Shown here in pieces: positions 49,849 to 61,057 of a DNA stretch of 64,000 nucleotides. Below the pieces are notes generated by a model. That model saw only the letters and a program-made list of their open reading frames with translations. It was not told where the DNA came from and did not search any database. The stretch's first letter is position 1, and every line of letters starts with the position of its first letter. The DNA is taken from the NCBI GenBank assembly GCA_038503075.1, contig JBCAML010000004.1, positions 1,199,149 to 1,263,148 of the forward strand. Direction: 5' to 3'. The translations under genes and the position numbers were made by a program. This DNA comes from Gyromitra esculenta (lineage: Eukaryota; Ascomycota; Pezizomycetes; Pezizales; Discinaceae).

Positions 49849-52131
49849 GGCGGCGTGGAACAAGTAATATCACTTACGTGGGGTCGCAATACGGTGTCTT
49901 TAGGCCCGATTGATGATATGGGGTGGAAGATCCTAGCTATGGAACTATAACCTTCGGGGTCGTGACATAATTTGTTGATGGTCAACGAGAGATTTATCGG
50001 CATAGCTCCAAGGGGAGCAGCCAAAACATATTTCTTACAACGAGTGATATTATGGGCGGATAAATTAGAACGGATGGCTTCATACCAAACATTAGTGCGA
50101 ATCAGCTATAACTTACAAGCAAGGACGAGAGATAATCTTGCCAAACAAAAATCCCAAAAATACATGTGCTCCAAAGGTCTAGAGGCTACTTACTATAGAG
50201 GAGCACCATCTGTCTTATGGTTAAACTTCCTAGCAAACGCTCTTCCCCAAGTTTCATCCGTGAACCATTAGGTATTTCATTTTCAGCGATATCCTTTTGC
50301 TTTCTCTAAAGTTATTTAATACAATCTCTGTAGCCAACAGGCGACCAGTATACAGAAAAAAGATGAGCATTAAGGCAAACAAGAATGTGGGCAACCAGTT
50401 TTGACAAGCGAATGACACATGTTATACAGGAAAGTCGAGATATATGACATTCTGGGTGGAATGGCACGAAGAGATGGCTCAAGGAATGCAAATAAACATT
50501 GGTAAAAGAGATAGAATGATGATTCAATTTACTATTCTTGGGAACAAAGAAATAAAAAGGAAGCAGCAGGAATTGAACTGACCCACAAAAGCTCTTTCTG
50601 CCAAGCACTATTTCAACTTGGCCGCGTGTGAGAGGAAATCGCTCAACACCTTTTCAGGTAGGCTATTCTTTCACGCGTTATGATGGTGCTTGTTTTTTGC
50701 AAAACTTATACCCCAAGGTGGCGCTAACCTCTAACACCACCCTTGCCGAAAAACTCTCTAGACACTAACATAAATAGAATGGGTTAGAGTAGCAGAGACG
50801 AAAAAATATACCCAAAGATCAGTCATCGGCTGGAAAAAAAATGATCAAATCAGGGCTGTCCATGCTATCGAGAAATGTTCTTGGACTGACTAAGCCACTC
50901 ATTTATTACCCCGATAGTCAGTGACCTTCAGCTGCCCAGTAACAGAACCATAGATTAGGTTCATCACAAGTAAGGGAGATCGGAGTAGAATTAAAGCTGA
51001 TGCTATTAACACTTCTCTCAATCAATCATTCATGGTTGGGGATATAATTTCCTTGTCAAATTCCTTGGGCTGCTAAGTGAGACATAGCCACGGCCAGTCT
51101 TCATCTATAGTCTGCGTGCCAGTTTCTCATAAACAGAATTCTATCATTTCATTTCGCTCCAACCACAATGATAAAAAATTATAGGCTAGGAACTAAGAGA
51201 GAGAACATATATTCTCATTTTCGAGCAAATGAAAGCGACCAAGATTACATTCCCCCCCACCTTCAAGACCACATTTCCATCAAACCCTTCCAAAGACAAA
51301 GGTACAAACCAGGAAACTTATACATAGTCACTCAAAATCTACTTTTTCCTAAACGCACAGCCAACAGCGAGCCCTCCTTTACCGCCAGTAGGGCTGCAGA
51401 GGACAGTCGAGCAGGAACCGCAAATGACGACAGTCTGAACGTGCGAGAAGACGACAGTGATCTGCACGCAGCCGGGGCACTTTACATCCATGAAGAAAGA
51501 GTGAGGTGTTTGGATAAGGCGCTGTAGTGGGTGTGAGATCGGATTGGGGAGGCATGGGATAGTAGGAGAAATATGCGTACTTTGAGTTTATGCCTTCTGA
51601 GCTCGGTAGCCGCGGAGGGGTTGAGAAGATCTTCAGAGAGAACCTGGGCCAGAAAGTTAGTTATCAGATAGCAGACTGGTTCATTGATGATTTCGTTCTA
51701 GGCGAGTGATTTAGTTTCACCATCTAAAGGATTCGGGAGAGGGTGAGAAAATTTACCATTATGATGGAATAGCAGCGTCTGTTTGTTTACTGAGCCCTAT
51801 ATTTCTCGATTTTCGGTCAATCTAGGGGGAATTCGGCGTTGGATGGTTTTCTAGTGATAGAGATGATGGTAGTGGTGAAGGTAGGAGGTTGATCTGAGGT
51901 GGGGTCGAGATGGTTCTGTTTAAGCGCAACCCTATCCCTCGACTCGACCCCAAACAATCCCTTTTGCTTTCAATTCCTAAATGTAACTCGAAAGGAAACG
52001 AAAGGAAACATAGATAAGCAGCTGAATACAAATCTTGTACTGCGAAAAAGTACAAAGGACCCATAATAAAGTTAAATGGATGAGAAGTAGCGACTTCGCA
52101 TCATCTGCGCTCACTCGGTTCTATTTACGAT
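49849..52131. other. Intergenic
   Basis: Two frames (49972-50271 and 51168-51527) might be small genes; the second starts in good context (CACAATG) after a pyrimidine-rich leader and codes 119 polar residues, but without any recognisable domain. I do not call either. A B-box-like stretch on the minus strand near 50570 does not fold into a tRNA. Confidence 0.35.
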
Positions 52132-52412
52132 GGACATGTTGGATATATGGTATATATCCATAGGCTTCCTAGTGTCTCATTTGGTACGTCACTACTCGGG
52201 ATACCGAAAACGTTCGGTATAGTCTATACTGCTAAAGGGGGTTGCTCAGGCCGATCTATTCGGCGCCCAAAGAGCCCCCATAAACCTATTTATATATGAC
52301 TCCATAGGGAGTATATTTATGGAGCTCTTCTCCCGTTCGTCTATTCTGTTTCCTCTTCTCTAGTTCACTGGACAGTCAATATATCAGATCTATTCATTAT
52401 TTCAACAGGACA
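52132..52412. mobile_element. Solo LTR, Ty1/Copia type, with target duplication
   Basis: The 271-bp element 52137-52407 begins TGTTGGATATATGG and ends TTATTTCAACA, the usual TG...CA ends of Copia LTRs. It is flanked on both sides by GGACA (52132-52136 and 52408-52412), a perfect 5-bp target-site duplication. An internal TATTTATATATGAC may be its TATA box. No internal retrotransposon coding sequence remains, so it arose by LTR-LTR recombination. Confidence 0.82.
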
Positions 52413-52767
52413 ACATAGTAGCAAACAGAATGTTTTCAGTTTACGCAGTAGAGATCACAGAAGCATACGAAAGCACATGGAATTAGGTTTAGTGGAAGTA
52501 CATTTATTCGTCAGATGTCATACCTAAGAGGCGCGGAGTGTCACTGAGCGAGTTCACGCAATCAAACCATTCTCTACTCTCACGACAGACAACCGTGACC
52601 CAAATCCCATTGATATTTCTAACGCTACACATTTCCCTGATCGGGCCCATGTACTCATGACATCCTATCCATGATCTTTTGATGACTACAAATTTCCCGC
52701 TCCACTGTCCAAAGGCCTTGAGTTTCTATACAAATTACCACACGTACCTCGCCTTTAAAGGGGGAGT
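52413..52767. other. Intergenic downstream of the ankyrin gene
   Basis: About 350 bases, no gene seen; 3' region of the ankyrin gene on the minus strand. Confidence 0.4.
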
Positions 52768-54495
52768 TTATGTATCAACGACTATACCTGAGCTTCCCTC
52801 CTCAGGTATCACACTTAGGTCAGTTCCCAACGTAATTGCATCCAGACCTTCAACCAGTTTCTGAGTTTTAATCTTCCGCTTCGCTCTTCTCAATAGAGAA
52901 ATGACATTGACATCCTCCCCGAACCTGCGTGCCCAACTGTGTGCCGATTTACCCCTATCATTGAGGGCATTAACGTCTGCCCCTCCCTCCAAAAGCACCT
53001 TCACTGTTTCCAAAACACTCTCGTGCTGACTCGAATTCCGCGCAGCCCAATGTAGCGCCGTCGCACCATCCTTATCCCGAGCACCTATATCCGCTCCCTT
53101 GCCCAGGAGCAATACCACCGCTGCCTGGCGCGCGTGTTTCGCTGCATGATGAAGTGATGTCGCTCCGTTTTCATCGTGAGCATCGATTTCCGCTCCTTGT
53201 TTGAGGAGGATATTCGCGGCGCATTTGCTACCAGGCGGACCTTCGGCTACAGCTCTGTGAAGAGGAGTTTCACCGTTGGAGTTGCGAACATTGACCTCAA
53301 CGCCGCTTTTGAGAAGAAACAGTACTACGGCTCCTTGCTGAAGGTAGGCTGCACTAAGGAGTGCGCGGGGACCGTCGAAGCCGATCCAGTTTTCAACGGG
53401 GATCTTCATCAAAGCCTTCAAAAGAATAAAGATAAGTCGATCGTTGTCAGCGTGTTCGATAGCGCACGAGAGTACAGTCATTCCATTAGTAGTCTTTAGG
53501 GAGGCATCTGCACCCTTCGCGAGGAGCAGCTCAACTACAGATGCGTTGTTTACCCTCGCTGCACACCAGAGGGGCGTCTCACCAGCATGGTTCTGGACAT
53601 TAACATCGGCGCCCACCTCCAGCAGTGGTTTTATGAGCCTCGCGCTCCTGAATTGGGAGCATTCTTGTGCGGCGTAGTGGAGTGCAGTATTCCCCTGACT
53701 GTCTACGCGGCCATCTTCCATTTCTTTTTCTGCTAATAACTTTGAAATTGCTTCTTTGTTGCAAGAAATAGCACAGTAGATAGGTGTGTTGCCAGCTCTG
53801 TCTCTCACAGAGATACTTGCACCCCTGCGAATTAAAAGACTAACGACAGGTTCGCTCCCACTCTTGACTGCATAGTGAAGTGCGGTTCCTTCACGGCCAG
53901 CTCTAATGTCAATATTGATCCCTCGATCTAGTAACAGTTCGACTATTCCCACAAGCCCCCCCTCTGCAGCAACATGGAGCATTGTTTCGTTACGCTCGTT
54001 CCTCGCACAAATATTAGCCCCACCATCCAACAACGCTTTCATAGCTCCGATATTCCGATGCTTTGCGGCCCAGAAAAGTGGAGTTAAGCCTTCCCTATTC
54101 TTGGAATCAACCTGCGCACCACTTTCAAGTAGAAGAATAGTGATTGCTTCGCTATTGCCTTTAAGATTATATTCAGCCGCCCAATGGAGGGGAGTACATC
54201 CAGGGAAGTTAGGATCGTCATAAAAAATCCCAGGACGTTTTGAATTGAGCAGTAGCCGAACTAGCGGTTCATGTCCATGAGCTGCAGCCCAATGAAGTGG
54301 TTGGTAACTACGCTCTACTTGCTGAAGAGCAAGTTTGTGGAGGATTGGGGTCACGAGGAGGTTGAATTGACGATTAATCAGGACGAGGGATTTTAAATCG
54401 CGAACCGTGAGGTTTTTGGAGATAAGGAGCTTTATCTTATTGGGCATGTCGAAGCACTTCATCGTTGATGTCTTTTTTTCGCCGCTGTGCCCCAT
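52768..54495 (-). CDS. F-box-like / ankyrin-repeat protein
   Basis: Uninterrupted 575-aa frame. Residues 12-55 (MPNKIKLLISKNLTVRDLKS and following) look like a degenerate F-box, the segment that would bind Skp1 in an SCF ubiquitin ligase. From about residue 65 to 545 there are some 12-13 ankyrin repeats with the G-TPLHxAA signature (for example GCTPLHWAAEYN, GETPLWCAARVN, GATALHWAARNS). A short charged tail ends the protein. Such F-box/ankyrin proteins are numerous and fast-evolving in Helotiales-like and other ascomycetes; partners cannot be inferred. Alternative starts at Met12 and Met17 would keep the F-box. It is not obviously part of the metabolite cluster. Confidence 0.85.
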   Translation of the reverse strand: MGHSGEKKTSTMKCFDMPNKIKLLISKNLTVRDLKSLVLINRQFNLLVTPILHKLALQQVERSYQPLHWAAAHGHEPLVRLLLNSKRPGIFYDDPNFPGCTPLHWAAEYNLKGNSEAITILLLESGAQVDSKNREGLTPLFWAAKHRNIGAMKALLDGGANICARNERNETMLHVAAEGGLVGIVELLLDRGINIDIRAGREGTALHYAVKSGSEPVVSLLIRRGASISVRDRAGNTPIYCAISCNKEAISKLLAEKEMEDGRVDSQGNTALHYAAQECSQFRSARLIKPLLEVGADVNVQNHAGETPLWCAARVNNASVVELLLAKGADASLKTTNGMTVLSCAIEHADNDRLIFILLKALMKIPVENWIGFDGPRALLSAAYLQQGAVVLFLLKSGVEVNVRNSNGETPLHRAVAEGPPGSKCAANILLKQGAEIDAHDENGATSLHHAAKHARQAAVVLLLGKGADIGARDKDGATALHWAARNSSQHESVLETVKVLLEGGADVNALNDRGKSAHSWARRFGEDVNVISLLRRAKRKIKTQKLVEGLDAITLGTDLSVIPEEGSSGIVVDT

Positions 54496-55249
54496 TTCTG
54501 CTGTTGTCTGGTCAGTATGTGGGTTGCAGGTTGGAGGTCAGAATAGGTACATTTATACCAGGAATCCCTATCGGTTACCCGGTCGACGGGCCGCTAATCG
54601 CTGAGAGTTTGGTATCATCAATTGTATAATCAAGGCTTTTTAAGCGGGTCATAGAATTCTAAGGCTTCAAAATATGAGTTTTGACAGGTATATTGTCAAT
54701 GATTTAGGTTTAAGTTTCGCATATGCGAGTGATTTTATATGATTCTTGGCAATTCTCACAGATACATCAATCTCTACGTGTAGTTTTGCAATACTATATA
54801 AGTTTGAGAGATATCATGCACAAAACCCGATGCTTGTGAAATGCATACGTTCGAAAGCTGGTTCCCACCGGCGTCTTGCCCTAACTCAAGCTCCTCACTC
54901 GTTTACTACTGATCGCGGACCGTTCCACTTCTCGCCTTATATTGATTACGTCGATTGTGTGGGGATCTTTTTTTTTAGCACTCCTCCAGATGAGTACTAC
55001 CTACACAATTATCTTGGGGGGGATGAATTAATTTATCTTCCCTTCCCCATTAGGCAAGATAATACCTGACTTTGGCGAGTTTATGGGATATTAGGGCTCT
55101 GAAATTTCGCATCTAATTGCAAATGGAGCTTCGCAAATTTTCTCTTCACCCACAATCATAAAGGAAAGCCATCTCTGCTACTAATTTTCACAGCCATCGA
55201 GGTTAAATATACTGCCATTCGGACAATATCTAAGATTATTTTTCTTTAG
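54496..55249. other. Intergenic
   Basis: 750 bases between the 5' end of the ankyrin gene and the 3' end of the ligase gene, both minus strand. AT-rich; no feature beyond presumed promoter/terminator. Confidence 0.4.
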
Positions 55250-57775
55250 TCATGAAGCTGCTGCCCTTTGCTCAAGTATCAGTTGCTCTCCTAGTTCCTG
55301 CAATACAAACTTCTGGATCTTCCCGCTAGCCGTCTTTGGGTACCCTTTTACAAAGAACACATATTTAGGCACTGTTTCATTCCATCAGCGCTATCAACCC
55401 CATTACTGCTTCACTCTCTCGTCTCCCTCGATTTTTGAATACATACCTAAGTGGTTACTCAGCTTTTCCCTAACCCATCCCCTCACATCATCTTCCGTCA
55501 CTACGGTGTCTTCGTCTTTCCTAACAAACACAGCGACGACTTCGCCGTATCGCTCATCTTTGAGGCCAACAGCTGATACCTCGAGAACCAAAGGGTGGGC
55601 AAGGAGACAGTTCTCTATTTCTAGCGGATGAATATTCTCTCCCCCGCGAATAATCAAATCTTTCAATCTTCCGGTTATCTTCAAGCTATTAGCATAGATC
55701 ATCGTCTTATGACTAGAGAAAGGAGCTACCTTTATGTAGCCCTCGGCATCCATCTCTGCCTCATCACCAGTCTATTGTTCGTTAGGTTTAGGCGATATAG
55801 CTAAGGGAAATTAGGGGAAACGAACGTGCATCCATCGTTTCCCTTCTAAATCCACCTCCATAACTTCTGCTGTCCTAATTGGGTCGTTCCAGTATCCCTT
55901 TTGAAGCAGGTAGCCAGATACTACGAGCTCGCCTCTTTCTCCAATTGGAAGTATTTTAGAACGATCAGTTGAAGAGACGATTTTGGCCCTATCCATGAAG
56001 GTTAGCTATCACGTCATCTCCTATCGGGCTGAGACCATGTAGACACGTACTCAACATGCGGCAACAGTCTCCCAACACTGTCTACGCGCTTGACCAACGG
56101 ATCATCAGTTGTAGTCATTGCAGAAACTGGCGATGTTTCTGTCATCCTATACATCGCTCATCATTAAGGTTGTGCTATAAAACAAAGAATCCAGTACATA
56201 TTCTCACCCATAACAAATAGCTATACTCGGGTCAATGTTGATCCACGCAATCTCTTCATCCCACGGAGACACTCACTCAGCTCTGTCAAATTCAATTTCG
56301 AGTGTAATCGCTTCATCAGCTCTGTTGGGATACTACTCCCTGCTGCAATTCCAGTTCGAAGATACTGGAATCCCTCTGGTGCCACTGCTCCATGCTGCAA
56401 AATTTCTAGCTCAGCTGTAAACATGGTAGGCACGCCATAAAGAGCAGTACACTTTTCTTCTTGGACCGTTTTAAGTGTAAGGAGAGGGTCAAATGATTCA
56501 GAAGGGAAGATAATCGCTGAGCCGTGTGTTGCACTAGCCATATATCCTAGTACACTCCCAAAACAACTGAATTTTGTGTAAGCATTAGATGCTACTAATT
56601 GAATTCTCTCCCGCAAATAGCTCTCTTACTGGAATAATGGTGGTGGACAACAGATGATATCCTTGTGTGTTAGGAGCATCCGATCCCCGATACTCTTACC
56701 ATTGTTCAAGATGGATTTATGCGTTAGACAAGCAGCTTTCGGCATTGAGGTTGTTCTAAACCATGAATCCATAAGCATAATTGTCAGATATCTAAACAAC
56801 CACAACCATCCAACCAAATGCGAGGAAAATCACACCCGCTAGTAAATTGAATATTTACGACATCATCTGGACTCAGCGCGTCTTGGCTTAGCTCTGGATG
56901 GCCGGAGCCATCCTCAAGTGCATCTGGGAACCTCGCAAATGCCTTGAACGAAGATGCATCGATTCGGCCACATGCGTTATCAACGATAATGACACTCTTG
57001 AGTGACGGAACAAGCTCCGATTCACAAATTGTCTCGAGAGATGGTACGAGCTGCTGCAGAAGCGGTATATTCGAACGTGGAAGTCTCCGGGAAAGATTGG
57101 TTTCGAGCGATATTATTAAATGAGAGGCATCAAGATGTGTTAAAGCAGAAATAACTTGGTTGGCATTAAAGGATGGGTTTAGTGGAACCTTCCACAAAGA
57201 TATTCCAAGTTAGATGTTTATCCCGGCAAGAGCCGTTATCTTGATGTGGAACTCATTGGTTTGAGCTTTACCAAAATAGCACCAAGCTTAAACAGCGCAT
57301 ATGTTGCAAGTGCGAACTCTGCATTATTCCCTAGTGAAACTGCAACACGGCCCCCCTTTACAACACCGAGATTCGAGAGGCCGTGAGCTAAGGCAGTAGA
57401 CTGAGTATGCAGATCATGGTACGAGAGACGGATATTCTGATGTTTGGATAGAACTCTGAATTTTTAACCTCAAAGTTAGTTAGAATCTCGTAGACAGACT
57501 AATTGATGCCTTAGAGGGAGTGAACGAACGCTGTAGAGTCACCATATTGAGAAGTTATGCTGGCGAGATGGCTCCCACATGTTTGATCAAGCAATGGCGG
57601 CTGAATACAATGAATTTGCTTTTATAACTTCGCGATTCCTAGATCAAACTTAACTTACCTCAGATGAACCTCGATAGCGACTCAATGTCAATAACGTTCT
57701 CCTAGTGTTCCAAGCAAAACGTGGGCGGCAATTAAATGCTCTGAATGCTCTAAGGAGGTTTGCCGCATGCTTCAT
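55250..57775 (-). CDS. Acyl-CoA synthetase / AMP-dependent ligase, 12 exons
   Basis: Activates a carboxylic acid with ATP and CoA (ANL superfamily; resembles ACSF2-type medium-chain acyl-CoA ligases). Exons: 57775-57659, 57600-57530, 57455-57272, 57188-56836, 56755-56630, 56566-56277, 56220-56208, 56146-56051, 55988-55826, 55771-55730, 55678-55447, 55371-55250; 602 aa. It looks fragmentary in single frames but splices into an intact protein. The P-loop-like FTSGTTSMPKAA is formed across intron 4, YGMTETSP across intron 7, HTGDEAEMD across intron 9, then ITGRLKDLIIRGGENIHP and the catalytic lysine in PKTASGKIQK. Residues 1-38 are rich in Arg and lack acids, like a mitochondrial presequence. 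Exon 7 is 13 nt. Introns 2 and 9 use GTTCGT donors. It could supply or release acyl groups for the cluster, but lies 7.5 kb beyond the PKS across an LTR, so primary lipid metabolism is as likely. Confidence 0.87.
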
Positions 57776-59306
57776 GGTTCTATTATCGCTATGTAGGCTG
57801 AGAACCGAGGAACAGTGATAGCTCTTATGAGAGCTCCTATGATGCCGTTGTCCCTCGGTTATCCTGCAGGGTCACGAGGGTGGGGTAATGTGGGGTCGGG
57901 GGCTGCCGTGCGCACGGACCGCACTTCATATCTAGAGACTACATACTAATCAGCGGTCACGCAAAAGCCGCAAACCGAGGCCGAGGCGAGTGATTAGCTA
58001 TGAAAGGAAACATTAATGAGGATAAACTCCGCTTTGAATAGGGCACACATAGGTCGTCTAAAACCACAGATTTTTCTTCCAACTACCGTAAGAGAAAGGC
58101 CAACTAATAGCAGTGCCATAATACCCCCCCAACCACTGTCCCCTCGAGCCCAAGGGTTCAAATTAGTATTTCCTTTTTGAAAACTGCCATCCCAGCTTGA
58201 TCAGTGATAGCTTCGGGGAACATTTTCCCGAGCCTAGGACTAGAAACGATATAGCCTGTTTTAGGGATGAGAACTTGACTATCAGGCATAGATGCGCTTT
58301 CTATCTGCGTCATCTCAAGTACATCTCGTCTCATACATTACTAACATCCTCCTTATTTAAAAATATCTCTTTCTATTTCCACCTATAGAACACTACTCAC
58401 AAATATTAAACAAAACCTCCGTTCGCGTAAATCTTTAACCTGAACAAAGCGGGAGGCCTAAAGAACACGGAGATGCTTAGTTCAACAATCATTCATTACA
58501 CCTTCCTAAGGTAGGAAAGACACTCACACCTCTGACTCACTACTCCTTTATTGAATGAATACAATGGTACAGCTCACAAAAAGAGTCAAAAGATGCTAAA
58601 ACCAATTTCGAAGAAACTCCCGTCGATGGCCTGTGTGATTTAATGGTACTGTACGAAAAAGTCTGCTATAAAATCTACCCTACAAGTCAAAACCATAAAC
58701 ACTATACTATTATTTCCCAAGTCTGGGAGCACAAAGTGTCTAATTATCTACTCCGAGAAAGTTCAATCCCTTCCAGGCACCAGGGCATTAAATTCCAGTA
58801 CTCAACCCTTACACAAAATTCGATGATCGGCTTCATCACACGTAATCAAAACACTCGACATGAACTCAAGCCATTCAAGTAAGAGATTCTTTTATTTTAA
58901 GATACACCCAGCAGCTTTATGTCCTCTCCACTGCAAGACAAAAAATAAGTGCTGGCAAAACATTGATTTTCACTGTCGCTGAAAGACACAGGTGCGGAAT
59001 TCAACATGATGTACAATACCCAAATGCACAAATAGGATGCGCGCTGAGTCATAGAGCACTAGGGGGCCAGCGAGGCGGAGGGTATAATGAGGCATGGTGG
59101 TCTTGGCTGACAAACTGATCTCTACATGTATTTTGTAGCGAAATATTTCACTTGCTCCCAAGCTTCGCTACACCGCTCTATGTGTAAACACTTGGTCTGC
59201 GCAGGGTCTGCGCACCAATACTATAAATCACATTCTAACCACTAAGTGAGCACAGACCACATAGACATTGCTTATCGCTAGGCTAAACTTGCCTACAAAC
59301 AACCCG
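57776..59306. other. Intergenic
   Basis: 1.5 kb without a convincing gene. A tandem GGTCTGCGCA duplication lies near 59193-59214. Confidence 0.4.
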
Positions 59307-59308
59307 TA

Positions 59309-59564
59309 CAGTTGTGTCCAACGAGTCCCTGCGGTTTTTTAAGTACCGCAATGCAACCAGACGATGATGGCAAGCCTTCTTTAAAAATATAGTAGAATTT
59401 TATTCTATCTTTATTACTACTTAAATAAATCGCATATGTAGTTAACATCTTATATTCTTTCTTTCCATTGAATATCAAATATTTTGGTTGATTTGTGCCC
59501 ATTAATCTCAAGCCCGTTGTGTCGTGGTACTTCGAAAACCGCAGGGTCTTGTTGGACGCAACTG
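59309..59564. mobile_element. MITE with about 50-bp terminal inverted repeats
   Basis: 256 bp. Left end CAGTTGTGTCCAACGAGTCC; reverse complement of the right end CAGTTGCGTCCAACAAGACC; the match continues through CCTGCGGTTTT and AAGTACC over about 50 bases. TA flanks both ends (59307-59308 and 59565-59566), a perfect Tc1/mariner-type target duplication. No coding capacity. Same family as the nested element at 12723-12971, but better preserved. Confidence 0.88.
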
Positions 59565-59837
59565 TACAATGCTTACCTGAACTCCATTCGATACAGACGT
59601 CTCGTTTGATGGCAGAACAGGTCTATTGGCGGATATGGAAGACTTGGCAGCAACGAACATGAAATCCCGAACCTCTGTCTGCGAATTGGGCTCCTTGTCC
59701 AGTTTCAGGATGCCCATAATGTTCCCAACGCACGTGCATCAAACGAACCCAGTTCTTCAGCCCTTGACCAAGAGTCGTTACCCTCCGCATTTCCTCTACC
59801 ATCATTAGAGCTCTCTCTCGTCCTAAAGTTTACGAAA

Positions 59838-60410
59838 ATGTCCATTTCACCTACTATCAAAACTTCTCGATTGGCGAAAAAAATCATTAAACGAGTGTTT
59901 GCTACACTGAAGCCACCAAAGCCCCAGAACCCACTTTCGATATCTCCCAGAACCACCCAGCCATTAAATCAGCAACTCCAAGACAACCAACTGCAAACAC
60001 AACCAACCCCGAGCTTTTCTTCAATATCTACTAGTTCCAGTGGTAGCAGCAGTCACGGGAGTTGTAGCATCAACAACGCCAACCCAACATGGCCCATCGC
60101 TGCCCGATCAACGCGTTCGTTCCCCGCACCCGCACGATCTCATAGTGATTTGAGCTCCTCCAGCCGGCGCTATGGGACTTGCCAGCTCCATTCCACCCAC
60201 GTCCCGTACTCCTACTCCCAATACCTTCACCACCCCTACCGTTCCAGCTTGGCAAATTTCGTTCATCTCAGTCTCGGAACCGGGACATTCGTCGACAGAA
60301 AGTTAACGTCCGAAATCAAACGGTCGTACATATGCCCATCTCCTCACTACGCCATTCTAGTATCTAAGAGGAGTTTTTTTCGGGAAACGTGGGGGGGTTT
60401 TATGGCGTAA
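59838..60410 (+). CDS. Hypothetical Ser/Pro/Thr-rich protein, 190 aa
   Basis: Open frame from ATG at 59838. A basic N-terminus (KTSRLAKKIIKRVFATLKPP) is followed by a long low-complexity Ser/Thr/Gln stretch. No domain recognised. A second frame at 60179-60367 is also open and Pro-rich, so an intron or frame change inside is possible. It starts 270 bases after the MITE. It may be a real disordered protein or chance in biased sequence. Confidence 0.35.
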   Translation: MSISPTIKTSRLAKKIIKRVFATLKPPKPQNPLSISPRTTQPLNQQLQDNQLQTQPTPSFSSISTSSSGSSSHGSCSINNANPTWPIAARSTRSFPAPARSHSDLSSSSRRYGTCQLHSTHVPYSYSQYLHHPYRSSLANFVHLSLGTGTFVDRKLTSEIKRSYICPSPHYAILVSKRSFFRETWGGFMA

Positions 60411-61057
60411 TATGGGATGGGGTATGTGGCTATGATTAATGGTTATAGCGGAGACTTCCAAAAATTGGTGGGTGCATGAAGGCAGTTGAAGTATTATAAT
60501 ATTTGTATCCAAGTGCAATTCAAGAACTATTGGCGACACCGATGATGAGTTACGATTACAAGGAAGCTCTTGATTTATGAGAACTGCATGCTAAGCCGAC
60601 ATTGGTTTGTGTTAGGAATTGCTTATTGGTATGGAAGAATTGTTCTACACTTGCAGTTCTACCGTCTTAGATTCAGTCAGAATCATAGAGGATATGCTCA
60701 TCCGCTACAAACTTGACAGGTCAATCTAATCAGCTTTAGGGAAATATTGGGCTCTTTCATTCTACGAACGGAGGTGAAGTAAAAATTATTACCATTAGTC
60801 ATAAAACGATCTATCAATTCGCAACCTTAATTCGAGGCCAAAATATCCAAGTAAAAATATCATAGAAATTATAAATCTGCAACCCCAAAATCGCTAAACC
60901 GAAGGATAGAACTAAATTTAAAAGGGTATATTAGACAGAAAAGGTGAATTGAAGGAAATGCAGTGGTGGTATGGCTTCCGACAACCCCCCCCCCCACAAA
61001 AAAATCGTGCAACAGACGCAAAATATAAATGCAGTATCTCACGAACCTTGTTGGTCT
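60411..61057. other. Intergenic
   Basis: About 650 bases, AT-rich, with a C10 run near 60985. 3' region of IPK1; no gene seen. Confidence 0.4.

Noticed and set aside
49940..49970. End of a Gypsy-type LTR (GGGGTCGTGACA)
   Set aside because: The terminus resembles known Gypsy ends, but no matching TGTCACGACCCC start or target duplication was found nearby.
50560..50640. tRNA gene on the minus strand
   Set aside because: There is a GTTCAATTCC B-box-like stretch and a weak acceptor pairing, but no proper D arm, A box or T stem.
51168..51527. 119-aa small gene
   Set aside because: Good start context, but polar low-information sequence without domain; not enough to call.
55250..57775. AMP-ligase as a pseudogene
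   Set aside because: In single frames it is broken into many short pieces, but 12 exons with GT..AG introns restore one 602-aa protein with all family motifs in order.
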